Source: Lachnospiraceae bacterium M18-1 (GTDB taxonomy: Bacteria > Bacillota > Clostridia > Lachnospirales > Lachnospiraceae). From it: 64,000 bases of DNA. Position 1 is the first letter of the stretch; each line of letters begins with the position of its first letter. Below the pieces are notes generated by a model. It ran no database searches. It saw only the letters and a program-made list of their open reading frames with translations, and was not told the DNA's origin. This document shows positions 8,691-17,803 of this stretch, in pieces. A program made the translations under genes and the position numbers. Where the stretch lies: contig KE159611.1 of NCBI GenBank assembly GCA_000403295.2, positions 736,767 through 800,766 on the forward strand, given 5' to 3'.

Positions 8691-8872
8691 TATCTCTTAC
8701 CGCTCTCCTTTCCGTAGATTTCTTGTTGAAACCCTTTTTTCCATGTGCTACTATATTTTTATTACAGGTCACACCCACCAGTGCCTGTAACTCAGACCGC
8801 ATTTTCAGTAGAAGTAAATAATGGCCTATTTATCTCAAAGGGCTGAATCTAAACACAAGGAGGGCTTGAGAA
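8691..8872. other. Intergenic, no gene seen
   Basis: AT-rich upstream region of the reductase gene. I see an AGGAGG ribosome site (8859-8864) but no confident promoter hexamers. Confidence 0.5.
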
Positions 8873-9877
8873 TTGAAGCGTATACCTTATGAAACAATGG
8901 TAAAAGAATTGAAACGGGTGCTGGTAAAGAAGGGTTTTAACGAGGAGCGGGGCCAGGCGGCGGCAGAGATTTTTGCGCAGAACAGTCTGGCAGGAGTATA
9001 CTCCCACGGCCTCAACCGTTTTCCCAGAGTGGTAAGTTATCTGGAGAAAGGTGAGATCGACCCGGACATTACCGCAACCTGTGAGCTGCGCCTGGGCGCC
9101 CTGGAACGCTGGAACGGACACAGGGGGTTCGGCCCGCTGAACGCGAAGCTGGCCATGGACCGGGCCTGTGAGCTTGCGAAAGAATTTGGCATCGGGATCG
9201 TTGCCCTGGGAAATAACAACCACTGGATGCGGGGCGGCAGCTACGGTTTTCAGGCGGCGGACCAGAACTGCATCGGGATCTGCTGGTCCAATACCATGGC
9301 CAATATGCCCGCATGGGGAGGTATGGACCGGAAGATCGGCAATAATCCCATCATTTTTGCCATTCCCAGAAGCGACGGCCGCCATGTAGTCGTAGACTGC
9401 GCGGTATCCCAGTTTTCCTACGGTAAAATGGAAGACTATCGGTTAAAAGGACTTTCCCTCCCTGTCCCGGGCGGCTACGATACGGACGGCAATCTGACTG
9501 CCGACCCGGCAGAGATTGAAAAGACCTCCCGTGTGCTTCCCATGGGTTACTGGAAAGGCAGCGGTATTTCAATCGCCCTGGATCTGATCGCCACCGTGCT
9601 GACCAACGGCAATTCCGTCAGCAAGATCGGGACCTTTGAAGACGAGGTGGGGCTTTCTCAGGTGATGATCGCCATCGACCCGACTAAGGCAAACAGCGTC
9701 GAACTCACAGACAAGATCGTCAATGACATCATTGCCGATGTCAAATCTTCCCAACCGGTCCAGGATGGCAAGAGCGTATTGTATCCCGGTGAGCGGACAC
9801 TGCAGGCAATACAGGACAATATGGAGCATGGGATTCCGGTCATTGATGAGATCTGGGATTCCGTACTTGCGATGTAA
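8873..9877 (+). CDS. Malate/L-lactate dehydrogenase-family reductase, YiaK-like
   Basis: 334 residues starting at a TTG (8873) 8 nt after AGGAGG; no ATG start fits as well. The protein matches the Ldh_2 family throughout: SLAGVYSHGLNRFPRVVSYL near 42, GNNNHWMRGGSYGFQA near 120 (catalytic His and NADH region), IGNNPIIFAIPR, and MGYWKGSGISIALDLIATVL near 222. Within the family it most resembles 2,3-diketo-L-gulonate reductase (YiaK/DlgD), an NADH-dependent enzyme of ascorbate/gulonate use. No other gulonate genes are nearby, so the substrate is uncertain; ureidoglycolate or malate dehydrogenase activity is an alternative. Confidence 0.87.
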   Translation: MKRIPYETMVKELKRVLVKKGFNEERGQAAAEIFAQNSLAGVYSHGLNRFPRVVSYLEKGEIDPDITATCELRLGALERWNGHRGFGPLNAKLAMDRACELAKEFGIGIVALGNNNHWMRGGSYGFQAADQNCIGICWSNTMANMPAWGGMDRKIGNNPIIFAIPRSDGRHVVVDCAVSQFSYGKMEDYRLKGLSLPVPGGYDTDGNLTADPAEIEKTSRVLPMGYWKGSGISIALDLIATVLTNGNSVSKIGTFEDEVGLSQVMIAIDPTKANSVELTDKIVNDIIADVKSSQPVQDGKSVLYPGERTLQAIQDNMEHGIPVIDEIWDSVLAM

Positions 9878-9918
9878 GATCTACATATTAATAATGAATA
9901 AACCAAGGAGGCCCCTCA

Positions 9919-10530
9919 ATGAAATTTTTTAATTACGACAGCCCGATCATGCAGTTTTTATCCAGGTTAACCGACCTGTTTATCCTGAATTTCCTTTTTC
10001 TGATCTGCTCGATTCCTATTGTCACTATCGGAGCATCGGCAACCGCCCTGTATTCCGTGACTCTGAAAATGGCAAAGAATGAGGAAAGCTACATATTTTC
10101 GTCTTTTTTCCGGGCTTTTAAAACTAATTTCAGACAAAGTACCATCTCCTGGATCATCCTGCTGCTCGCAGGTATTGTTCTCTGGATGGATCATCACGCT
10201 ATTAGTTTCATGGGAGGCTCCTTTCAGCAGATTTTTTCCTTTCTGATGATCGCGGTCTGTATTCTGTTATTATTTCCTGCGATATACATTTTTCCCTATA
10301 TTGCCCGGTTTGAAAATACCATCAAAAACTCGCTGAAAAATTCGTTTATGATCAGTATTGCGCAGCTTCCCTATACCATTCTGCTCCTGGTTGTTCTGGC
10401 GCTGGCCGGTGCATTTACCATATTTATTGATTTCCGGGTCGTTGGATTTACATGGTTTATCATTGGATTCTCAGGAGTTGCTTTACTAAATTCTTTTTTG
10501 CTGCGTCGGGCTTTTTACAAATTCGAATAA
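9919..10530 (+). CDS. YesL/DUF624 family membrane protein
   Basis: 203 residues behind AAGGAGG. The opening MKFFNYDSPIMQFLSRLTDLFILNFLFLICSIPIVTIGAS is characteristic of DUF624/YesL proteins. Four or five hydrophobic helices are visible (about 17-40, 72-92, 103-125, 145-165, 170-190). Members are usually found beside carbohydrate ABC transporters in Firmicutes, with no assigned mechanism. Here it follows the YiaK-like reductase at 41 bp, so both may serve sugar-acid use. Confidence 0.85.
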   Translation: MKFFNYDSPIMQFLSRLTDLFILNFLFLICSIPIVTIGASATALYSVTLKMAKNEESYIFSSFFRAFKTNFRQSTISWIILLLAGIVLWMDHHAISFMGGSFQQIFSFLMIAVCILLLFPAIYIFPYIARFENTIKNSLKNSFMISIAQLPYTILLLVVLALAGAFTIFIDFRVVGFTWFIIGFSGVALLNSFLLRRAFYKFE

Positions 10531-10535
10531 TGGCT

Positions 10536-10562
10536 TAACATTTCCTGTCCAAAGGTCGATAT
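10536..10562 (+). promoter_or_regulatory. Sigma-D (flagellar) type promoter of the protease flagellin
   Basis: TAAC (10536-10539), 15 bp, then GTCGATAT (10555-10562) fits the sigma-28/sigma-D pattern TAAA-N15-GCCGATAA with two or three mismatches. A leader of about 150 nt follows, containing GTCCCGCGGGGAC and GGGGATGTTCC...ATCCCC hairpins and several GGA motifs. Confidence 0.5.
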
Positions 10563-10719
10563 ATTATTTAGTAATATACCTTACAGGGGTGAAGTCTGTC
10601 CCGCAGGAGAATGGGCCGCGGGATACCTCTAGGTATACTCTTGTCGATTATAATCTGTCCCGCGGGGACATGAATTAGGGGATGTTCCTTGAATCCCCAG
10701 ATGAAAAGAGGTGGAATCA

Positions 10720-12591
10720 GTGAGGATTCAGCATAACGTTACCGCTTTGAACGTCCATAGAAATCTGACCGGGAATAACAGTTCCGTAGCCAAGAACCTG
10801 GAAAAGCTCAGTTCAGGATATAAGATCAACCGCGCGGGTGACGACGCGGCAGGTCTTGCGATCTCTGAGAAGATGCGCGCACAGATCACCGGTCTGGATC
10901 AGGCCGTGCAGAACGCGGATGACGGCATATCTCTTGTACAGACGGTGGAAGGTGCTGCCACAGAAGTGCATTCCATGCTCAACCGCATGATGGAACTCTC
11001 CGTCCAGTCTGCAAACGGTACATATACTGCGGAAGAACGGACCATGATGGACCAGGAGATGCAGCAGTTAAAAACCGAGGTCTCAAGGATCGGGAATACT
11101 ACAACGTTTAACGGTATCCGGCTCTTTCCAAATGGAAACCCGGGCGGCACAAAAGAAGCTTTTATGACCACATACGGCCTGACCGTGGATCTGAAAAACC
11201 GGACCTGCGAAGTGGATTACATAGACAGAGCCGGGGCAGTTTCGGCAGGCGGCGGCACAGGGTCAGCCAGAGCCGCTGCTACTCTCGCTGATAAGATCGC
11301 AACAGAGTATTTTCCAAATGCCATCAGTCAGATCCTCACCGCGTTTCCCACATTGGAGACGGCGATCGGGGCTGATAAGATCGGGATGGAACTTCATATC
11401 GGAAATATTGACGGCAAGGGCGGCACGCTTGCTTATGCGCAGTTTTCGTTTTATGCTACCGGCAAGCCAGGAAGCATGCTGATCAAAGTAGACTCTTCAG
11501 ATTTCAATGACGCGTCTATCTCAGGTGCGGATGCTCAGAAGCTGGAATCTACGATCGCCCATGAGCTCATGCACTCTGTGATGCAGTATACCATGACCGA
11601 CCAGATGAGCGGAAGAGGCGGCGCGGAGAAGTTTCCTGAATGGTTTACAGAAGGGACCGCACAGCTCTCAGGCGGCGGATTTCCTACGAACTGGAATGCC
11701 GAGTTGGCGCAGATTGCAAACAATCTTACAAGTGCTGCCGATACTTCACAAGATACAGCGATAGGAAATTATCTAAAAAAGTATACCGTAGCAGGGCGTC
11801 CCTATGGACATGGCTATCTTGCCAGCGCTTATATCGGATATCTTGCCAATGGCGGCGGTGCGGTTACCGGTTCAAATATCGCTGCCGGAATGGATCAGAT
11901 CTTTGGTGAAATTATAAATAATAATTCCAAGCTGTATGATGCAATCTCCAAGCATACAGGCGGAAAGATCAACAGCCTTTCCAGTTTAGAGCAGTTATTC
12001 AGACAGCCTGATGCAGATCTGGTAAAATTTGTACGGGAGCTTGCATTTGCATCGAAAAACGGTGCGGGTTCTGTTATAACCTCCAGCCTCAGCGATGCAT
12101 CTATGATCGGCAATACCGTATCAGGAAACCAGGCATTCTATGTAACGGATGTTGCGACAAAGCCTACCGGCAGCGGAATTGCAAGCACTACCGGCATTCA
12201 GTTAATGGTCGGGAGCGACAATATGGCTGATAATATCATCAATGTGGAGCTCTATCAGATGAATCCGGATTCTCTCGGACTGGCGGATACGAATGTCGCG
12301 GACCAGGAAAGCGCTCTCAGTGCGATCGATGAAGTGAATGACGCGATCGATCAGCTCAGCTCCATACGAAGCTATTACGGTGCGCTTCAGAATCGGCTGG
12401 AGCACACGATATCCAACCTCAGCAACACGGTCGAAAATCTGACCGCATCAGAGTCCCGCATCCGTGACACGGATATGGCGAAGGCCATGATGGAATATAC
12501 GCGCAATTCGATTCTGGTTCAGAGCAGCCAGGCCATGCTTGCCCAGGCAAACCAGCAGCCCTCCTCTGTTCTTCAGCTGCTGAGCGCATAA
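10720..12591 (+). CDS. Flagellin with inserted metalloprotease domain (flagellinolysin)
   Basis: 623 residues from the GTG at 10720, which gives the canonical flagellin start MRIQHNVTALN; another GTG three codons upstream is possible. Residues 1-140 are the N-terminal D0/D1 region (LSSGYKINRAGDDAAGLAISEKM; DGISLVQTVEGA) and residues 525-623 the C-terminal D1/D0 region (ESRIRDTDMAKAMMEYTRNSIL; QSSQAMLAQANQQPSSVLQLL). The hypervariable region between is replaced by about 370 residues with a zincin active site: HELMH at 281-285 (Zn ligands H281, H285 and catalytic E282) and WFTEG at 308-312, whose E311 can be the third ligand. This is the architecture of flagellinolysins, which make the filament surface proteolytic. 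It is a single gene with a sigma-D-like promoter and its own terminator. The substrate is unknown. Confidence 0.92.
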   Translation: MRIQHNVTALNVHRNLTGNNSSVAKNLEKLSSGYKINRAGDDAAGLAISEKMRAQITGLDQAVQNADDGISLVQTVEGAATEVHSMLNRMMELSVQSANGTYTAEERTMMDQEMQQLKTEVSRIGNTTTFNGIRLFPNGNPGGTKEAFMTTYGLTVDLKNRTCEVDYIDRAGAVSAGGGTGSARAAATLADKIATEYFPNAISQILTAFPTLETAIGADKIGMELHIGNIDGKGGTLAYAQFSFYATGKPGSMLIKVDSSDFNDASISGADAQKLESTIAHELMHSVMQYTMTDQMSGRGGAEKFPEWFTEGTAQLSGGGFPTNWNAELAQIANNLTSAADTSQDTAIGNYLKKYTVAGRPYGHGYLASAYIGYLANGGGAVTGSNIAAGMDQIFGEIINNNSKLYDAISKHTGGKINSLSSLEQLFRQPDADLVKFVRELAFASKNGAGSVITSSLSDASMIGNTVSGNQAFYVTDVATKPTGSGIASTTGIQLMVGSDNMADNIINVELYQMNPDSLGLADTNVADQESALSAIDEVNDAIDQLSSIRSYYGALQNRLEHTISNLSNTVENLTASESRIRDTDMAKAMMEYTRNSILVQSSQAMLAQANQQPSSVLQLLSA

Positions 12592-12607
12592 TAGACTGCA
12601 GAAAATA

Positions 12608-12646
12608 AGACAGCTTTCGGGGATTTACTCCGAAAGCGTCTTTTTA
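12608..12646 (+). terminator. Rho-independent terminator after the protease flagellin
   Basis: GCTTTCGG/CCGAAAGC stem with a 9-nt loop, then GTCTTTTTAT. Confidence 0.85.
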
Positions 12647-12688
12647 TCATGCAGGATATCATTTTATTTTAGATAAAGGAGAGATAAT

Positions 12689-13066
12689 ATGGGTATCATC
12701 CAAAAGTTTGAATGTCCTTCCTGCGGGACATCCTGGGAGGTTTTTCTCGGCCATGGTATGGGACACGCACTTATAGAAGATGTGCTGAATGTGTTTCCTG
12801 CAGACATCCAGGAAAAAATCCTTGCAGACACCAGGGAAGAGCAGTTCCCCTCTTTTGAGTTTAATTATCGTCCGGCTGTATGCTGGCAGTGCCGGAAGGT
12901 AGTCTCCGTTCCAGTCATTTATCTGCACCAGAGCGGACATACTTACTCTCCGGACTGCCCGGACTGCGGAGCTTCCGTCATGATCCCGCCGGAAGGGAAA
13001 GAGCTTATCTGCCCTCAGTGCGGAAAAAGCGCGCTGTCGGCAGAAGAAACCGGTAGATGGGATTAA
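12689..13066 (+). CDS. Zinc-ribbon protein of unknown function
   Basis: 125 residues behind AAAGGAGAG. Four CxxC pairs are visible: C9/C12, C65/C68, C90/C93 and C108/C111, enough for two zinc-ribbon sites. The first lies in ECPSCGTSWEVFLGHGMGHA and the last in LICPQCGKSA. No signal peptide or membrane segment. I do not recognise a named family. It sits directly after the protease flagellin but beyond a terminator, so a shared role is not supported. Its stop converges with the threonine aldolase gene 41 bp away. Confidence 0.75.
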   Translation: MGIIQKFECPSCGTSWEVFLGHGMGHALIEDVLNVFPADIQEKILADTREEQFPSFEFNYRPAVCWQCRKVVSVPVIYLHQSGHTYSPDCPDCGASVMIPPEGKELICPQCGKSALSAEETGRWD

Positions 13067-13107
13067 AACATTACGATTCACCGTCAGATAAAAACTCACA
13101 GAAAATC

Positions 13108-14139
13108 TTATCTTGCCAGTGCCTGGTCCAGCGCGGCCAGGTCTTCCTTTGTGGTCGCCCAGCTTGTCACAAAACGGATGACCGTATGGGTCTCATCATA
13201 CTTCTCCCAAAAGCTGAACATAACTTCTTTTTTCAACTTCCGGATCCGCTCATTTTCCAGTATCACAAACTGCTGGTTGGTAGGAGATTTCAGATAGAAC
13301 TCAATCTGCCTGCCTTCCAGTACCTTCTTCAATTCCTCTGCCATATCGATCGCATGGCGGCTGATCTCAAAATACAGATCATCCGTAAAAAGGGTATCGA
13401 ACTGGATCCCCAGCAGTCTCCCCTTTGCCAGCAGAGCCCCTCTTTTTTTGATGGAATTGATAAAATGAGGCGGACGGTTCTGCTTCGTAAATACAACGGC
13501 CTCTCCGCATAGTGCGCCGACCTTTGTCCCTCCGATATAAAATACGTCGCACAGGCGGGCGATGTCCTGCAGCGTCACATCTGTCTGACGGCTCTCCAGG
13601 CCGTAGCCGAGACGTGCGCCGTCCAGAAACAGCGGAATGTGGCTGGAGCGGCAGACTTCCGCAAGGGCTTCTAACTCTGCCTTCGTGTAGAGCGTACCGT
13701 ATTCCGTTGGATGGGAAATATAGACCATGCCCGGAAATACCATATGTTCATAGGTTTCGTCAGCATAAAAGCCGGCTATGTAGTTCCTTAAATCTTCCGC
13801 CGGGATCTTGCCGTCCTTCTGCGGCAGCGCCAGGACCTTGTGTCCGGTATATTCGATCGCTCCGGCCTCATGGACGTTTACATGGCCTGTTGTCGCTGCG
13901 ACCACGCCTTCGTAGTCTTTCAGCATGGTGGAGATGACCGCGGCGTTGGTCTGGGTACCGCCGACCAGAAATTCTATCTCCGCATCCGGGCACCCGCAGG
14001 CCTCCCGGATCTTATTCTTTGCACTTTCGCAGTAATGGTCTGCACCGTACCCGGTGAGCGGTTCCAGGTTTGTCTCCATAAGGCGCGCCAGGATGCCGGG
14101 ATGGGCGCCGGTATTGTAATCATTTTCAAAAGAAATCAT
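13108..14139 (-). CDS. Low-specificity threonine aldolase family protein
   Basis: 343 residues with AAAGGAGGATC before the ATG. A PLP-dependent fold-type I enzyme splitting L-(allo)-threonine to glycine and acetaldehyde. Family marks are the N-terminal FENDYNTGAHPGIL, the cofactor region VGGTQTNAAV (60-68), D173 in FLDGARLGYG and the Schiff-base lysine K206 in YIGGTKVGALCGE. Length is normal for the family. It is the last gene of a minus-strand run of catabolic and transport genes, with 96 bp between it and the TauE-type exporter gene. Confidence 0.92.
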   Translation of the reverse strand: MISFENDYNTGAHPGILARLMETNLEPLTGYGADHYCESAKNKIREACGCPDAEIEFLVGGTQTNAAVISTMLKDYEGVVAATTGHVNVHEAGAIEYTGHKVLALPQKDGKIPAEDLRNYIAGFYADETYEHMVFPGMVYISHPTEYGTLYTKAELEALAEVCRSSHIPLFLDGARLGYGLESRQTDVTLQDIARLCDVFYIGGTKVGALCGEAVVFTKQNRPPHFINSIKKRGALLAKGRLLGIQFDTLFTDDLYFEISRHAIDMAEELKKVLEGRQIEFYLKSPTNQQFVILENERIRKLKKEVMFSFWEKYDETHTVIRFVTSWATTKEDLAALDQALAR

Positions 14140-14235
14140 GGGGGATCCTCCTTTGTATTCATAATAGGTTGCCCTTTGATTTTCTATTGTACCAAATGTA
14201 TTTTTAAGTGTAAAGTATTTATAAAACAGCCAGAA

Positions 14236-14991
14236 TTATATGATCCCGCTCAGCTTGCACCCCGCTATCACGATCGAAAACACCGCCACCCCTTTTTTCA
14301 GCATTCCCTGGTTGATCCGATGCGCATTCTTACTGCCATAATATACCCCCACCGCATGGGCCGCCAGCGCCGTCAGCAGTATGGGCAAGAGCTTTGCCAG
14401 GCTGCACTGCGCAAGATACCCCGCCACTGCCGGAATCCCTATGAAAATGGAATTAAACAGCGCCACGCCCACTGCCGTCCGGATGGAAATGCCGAACACT
14501 ACCAGAAGCGGCATCACCAGTACCGGGCCTCCTGCACCGGACATGGAGCATACCGCGCCGGTCAGGAATCCAAGCAAAAGGGTAAGGGGCAGATTTTTTT
14601 CAATCGAAAACTTCTTTTCCCCGGCTTCCTTTTTGTCCTTCCGCAATAAAATCGATATTCCCGACACCAGCACCACCAGATAAAGCAGCAGTTTCACCTG
14701 CTCTTCGGGAATGATCAGGTTCAGCTTTACTCCCAGGATTGCCCCCGCAAGGCTTCCGGCGCTCAGCCGCAGCCCGAAAGTCACATCCAGGTTTCCCGCT
14801 TTTTTATAATTCCAGGAGCCCAGCACTCCTGACACGATAAATGCAGCAAAGCTGAGCGCCAGCCCTTCCGAAACATTCATTCCCAGGCTGGCCGTGTAGA
14901 ACATGGGGAGCAGAAACCCCGCCACACCGCACAGCCCCACCAGAGCTCCGACCGCCAGATTAGCCGCCGCAGTCAACAAACATATTGCCAT
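14236..14991 (-). CDS. TauE/SafE family membrane transporter
   Basis: 251 residues from the ATG at 14991, behind GGGAGA; a longer frame to 15021 lacks a ribosome site. About eight hydrophobic helices in two related halves, each with a glycine-rich start (GALVGLCGVAGFLLPM and GFLTGAVCSMSGAGGPVLVMPLL), typical of TauE/SafE permeases. These carry sulfonates, sulfite or organic anions, generally outward. The substrate is not visible. The gene follows an amidohydrolase and a DUF3100-type system on the same strand. Confidence 0.9.
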   Translation of the reverse strand: MAICLLTAAANLAVGALVGLCGVAGFLLPMFYTASLGMNVSEGLALSFAAFIVSGVLGSWNYKKAGNLDVTFGLRLSAGSLAGAILGVKLNLIIPEEQVKLLLYLVVLVSGISILLRKDKKEAGEKKFSIEKNLPLTLLLGFLTGAVCSMSGAGGPVLVMPLLVVFGISIRTAVGVALFNSIFIGIPAVAGYLAQCSLAKLLPILLTALAAHAVGVYYGSKNAHRINQGMLKKGVAVFSIVIAGCKLSGII

Positions 14992-15126
14992 AAATAAATC
15001 TCCCTTCCTGTCTCTTATCATGCAAAATCTGCCCGTGCTGCAGAGTCATTCCTGAATTTCCCTGCAACGCGGGCAAATACTGTCCGATCATCCGCTTCTA
15101 TCAATGCCCCTGGCAAAATGATCGGA

Positions 15127-16431
15127 TTACATCTGATCCATATACTTCTTTGCTTCAAACCGGATCCGCTCTTCATCCAGCGTCCGAACCTCCCGGTCTT
15201 CCATCAGGACCTTCCCGCCCACGATCATATCCCGCACATCTCCGGATTCCGCGCACTCGAACATGGTATGCAGCAGATTTCCGCTGGGGATCAGTCTTCC
15301 GGCGTCCAGATAAATACTGATAAAATCAGCCTTACAGCCTTCCGCGATCCTTCCGCACTGCCCGGTCTCGTCAATGGCCGCTGCACCGCCCTCGAAGAGC
15401 ATCCTGAACAGCAGCTCTGCCGGCATGACCTTTGGATTACGGTTGGGGACCCCATGGTAAATGTTCATCAATGACCGGAAAATGCGCATTTCGTTCCACA
15501 GGCTGAGCCCTCCGTGGGCCGCCCCGTCTGTACCGAAGCCCGGAATGATTCCACGCTCCGCAAGGTCCGGCGTGTCCGGTACCGCTTTTCCACAGTTGCT
15601 GAAAGGACAGTGGCAGAGCTTTACGCCCCGTTTTTGGATGATTTCCTTCTCTTCCTCCGACAGGATCAGGCTGTGCGCCCCCAGGAACCGCTCCGAAAGC
15701 ACATTCATTTTTTCCAGATATTCATAAGGACGCATCCCCTCTCTGGCTATGATCCCATCGACTTCTCCCTGATACTCGTTCATATGAGCCTGCAGCATGG
15801 CTCCCCGCTCCCGGGCATGGCCCGCCGCCAGCTCCGTCAGCTCGTGGGAACAGGAATTTAAAGCACGCAGAGAATAATATACCTTCAGATTGCCCTTTCC
15901 ATTCCAGTTCTCGTATAGACGGTCCGTTTCCGCCACCGCCTGCCCCGCATTCATGGCAATACTCTCCGGAAGCCCTTCCTCGTCCATCGTGGAATAGGAA
16001 ATGCATCCTCTCAGGCCGCTCTTCTCATACACCTCTGCCGCCGCGTCCATGTAATAGCTGCCTGCGTCTATAAATGCCGTAGTGCCGGATTTCATCATTT
16101 CCAGAGCAGCCACCTGGGCAGACAGCTTCATTTTCTCCGGATTCAAGGTGCTCTCAAAGGGAAGCATGACCCGGGTCCAGATAATCGGTTTCGCATCCAG
16201 TACAAGCCCTTTCAGGAGCTGCTGGCCGGTATGCATATGGCTGTCGATGAGCCCGGGCATAAACAACTTGCCTTCTCCGGAAATGGTTTTGTCCGCCTGA
16301 TATTCCCTTTCGCCGGTTTCTGTCACTGCCGCGATCCTGCCGTCGGACACTGCAATGTCCATCCCTGTCTTTACGGTTTCATAGTCTGTCATTACAACTG
16401 CATTTTTTATGAAAAGATCACATTTTTTCAT
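15127..16431 (-). CDS. Amidohydrolase family deaminase/hydrolase
   Basis: 434 residues behind AAGGAG. Metal-dependent TIM-barrel hydrolase: H65 and H67 in DSHMHTG, then QAHMNE, AHSLIL and GTDGAAHGG, which supply the remaining metal and catalytic residues of the TrzA/SsnA/SAH-deaminase branch. That branch removes amino groups from purines, SAH or triazines. Seventeen bases separate it from an upstream two-gene DUF3100-type membrane system, so the likely picture is uptake followed by deamination of a purine-like compound. Guanine deaminase, SAH/MTA deaminase and chlorohydrolase are all possible; I cannot choose. Confidence 0.85.
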   Translation of the reverse strand: MKKCDLFIKNAVVMTDYETVKTGMDIAVSDGRIAAVTETGEREYQADKTISGEGKLFMPGLIDSHMHTGQQLLKGLVLDAKPIIWTRVMLPFESTLNPEKMKLSAQVAALEMMKSGTTAFIDAGSYYMDAAAEVYEKSGLRGCISYSTMDEEGLPESIAMNAGQAVAETDRLYENWNGKGNLKVYYSLRALNSCSHELTELAAGHARERGAMLQAHMNEYQGEVDGIIAREGMRPYEYLEKMNVLSERFLGAHSLILSEEEKEIIQKRGVKLCHCPFSNCGKAVPDTPDLAERGIIPGFGTDGAAHGGLSLWNEMRIFRSLMNIYHGVPNRNPKVMPAELLFRMLFEGGAAAIDETGQCGRIAEGCKADFISIYLDAGRLIPSGNLLHTMFECAESGDVRDMIVGGKVLMEDREVRTLDEERIRFEAKKYMDQM

Positions 16432-16447
16432 ATCCGTTTTCTCCTTC

Positions 16448-16894
16448 TCAGATAGCTCCTGTCAATTTCAGTATCAGGGAATCCCACATGCAGGATCCCA
16501 GGAATGTACCTGTCATCACCAGCAGACCCACCACCAGGATCTTCGGTCCCTGTTTGATAAATGCTTTCAGCTGGTCGCCGATAGCCAGCCCCGCGTATGC
16601 CCCGACCATGGTAAACGGAGCCGTAAAGTTGATCTTTGCCGCCGCGTCGATCACAAAGGTCCGGATCGGAGACAGCGGACAGGCGAGCAGCAGGCCGATG
16701 ATCGCGCAGTACGCCACGATGGGGAGTTTCAAAGGAATCACCTTGATGCAGACAACCGCCAGCATGGAGATTGCTACGAGGACCACAAGCCCCGGAAGAG
16801 AATCCAGGAATCCCACATCATGCCCGATAAAATTTGCAAGGCCCGTTCCGCACGCACCGACCACTAATAAAAATAACCATTCTATGTATCTCAT
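16448..16894 (-). CDS. Small membrane subunit next to DUF3100 protein
   Basis: 148 residues behind GAAGGAGG. Four hydrophobic segments (about 5-20, 33-53, 58-75, 118-140) and a loop GAYAGLAIGDQLKAFIKQGPKI. No signal peptide. It lies 63 bp after the DUF3100 gene and 16 bp before the amidohydrolase gene. The size and pairing suggest the second half of a split transporter, as in LysO/DUF340-like pairs. That is inference; I do not recognise a named family. Confidence 0.8.
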   Translation of the reverse strand: MRYIEWLFLLVVGACGTGLANFIGHDVGFLDSLPGLVVLVAISMLAVVCIKVIPLKLPIVAYCAIIGLLLACPLSPIRTFVIDAAAKINFTAPFTMVGAYAGLAIGDQLKAFIKQGPKILVVGLLVMTGTFLGSCMWDSLILKLTGAI

Positions 16895-16957
16895 TCTAAA
16901 TCCTCCTTCATTTCGTCTATTACCGCAGGATAAAATACTACAGTCTTTCTGATATCA

Positions 16958-17803
16958 TTATTTTGTTTCTTTTGATCTTACAAACTTTCCAAGCTTTGGC
17001 TCTAATATGCAGTACAGCCGGTCGCAGAGCGGAATTGCCAGGAACATATTGATATAGATTCCGGTGATTCCCGCCATAGTCTCTCCCACGCTTGCCAGCG
17101 TCTTGATGGTCTCCGCCGATTCCGGATACATGGCGCACAGGGAGGCGCTGGAGCTGGCCATCATGATTCCTGCTCCCACACCCGATGCAAGCCCCAGGGC
17201 CTCTGGATGAAACAGTCCCGTCATTGCCACTGCTGAAGCCAGGATCCCGAAGTAAATGGTTCCGATCATGCCGCCTACGATATAAATAGAAAGGCTTCCT
17301 CTTGCCTCCGCCGAATCTGATCCATAAATGTTGTTGATCAATGCCATATGGTATTCCCGGTTGATCGAAAAACAGGCTCCCACGGCTTCCCGCTTCATAC
17401 CCAGCAGGATAGCAACAGGCAGTGCCAGTACGATGGCAAATAGATTTCCAAATCCATGGAGCAGTACCGCCGGCCCCGCACTGAGAATGGTCTCGATGTT
17501 TGCCCCGGCCGTAATTCCCAGCTTTGCAATAAACGGAGCAATTCCTACTACTACCAGCTTTGACGCCGCCTTGACCTGCTCATTTTTTACGATCTTGAGT
17601 ACCTCCGGCCCGCTGAGCACGCCTAAGATAATCGCGTAAAAAATCGGAAATAAGATAAACATCCCTTTCCCCACCGGAATCTGAATCTGACCGATACTGT
17701 CCGCGATCAGAATAAATACAAATGCCAGCAGATATACCTTCCATTCCACCTTAATCCTCTGCCCCAGTGATTCGTAAGCAAAGCTTTCTTTCTGTTTCTT
17801 CAT
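16958..17803 (-). CDS. DUF3100 family membrane protein
   Basis: 281 residues from the ATG at 17803, behind CAGGAGG; the frame opens further upstream without a ribosome site. Eight or nine hydrophobic segments are visible, beginning VYLLAFVFILIADSIGQI. The LLGMKREAVGACFSINREYHMALI and GVGAGIMMASSSASLCAMYPE segments are typical of DUF3100. Function of the family is not established; the even hydrophobicity suggests a carrier. First gene of the unit with the small membrane subunit and the amidohydrolase. Confidence 0.83.
   Translation of the reverse strand: MKKQKESFAYESLGQRIKVEWKVYLLAFVFILIADSIGQIQIPVGKGMFILFPIFYAIILGVLSGPEVLKIVKNEQVKAASKLVVVGIAPFIAKLGITAGANIETILSAGPAVLLHGFGNLFAIVLALPVAILLGMKREAVGACFSINREYHMALINNIYGSDSAEARGSLSIYIVGGMIGTIYFGILASAVAMTGLFHPEALGLASGVGAGIMMASSSASLCAMYPESAETIKTLASVGETMAGITGIYINMFLAIPLCDRLYCILEPKLGKFVRSKETK

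Noticed and set aside
10600..10719. Flagellin leader considered as a c-di-GMP riboswitch
   Set aside because: Conserved GEMM bases are not present; only generic hairpins and GGA motifs are seen.
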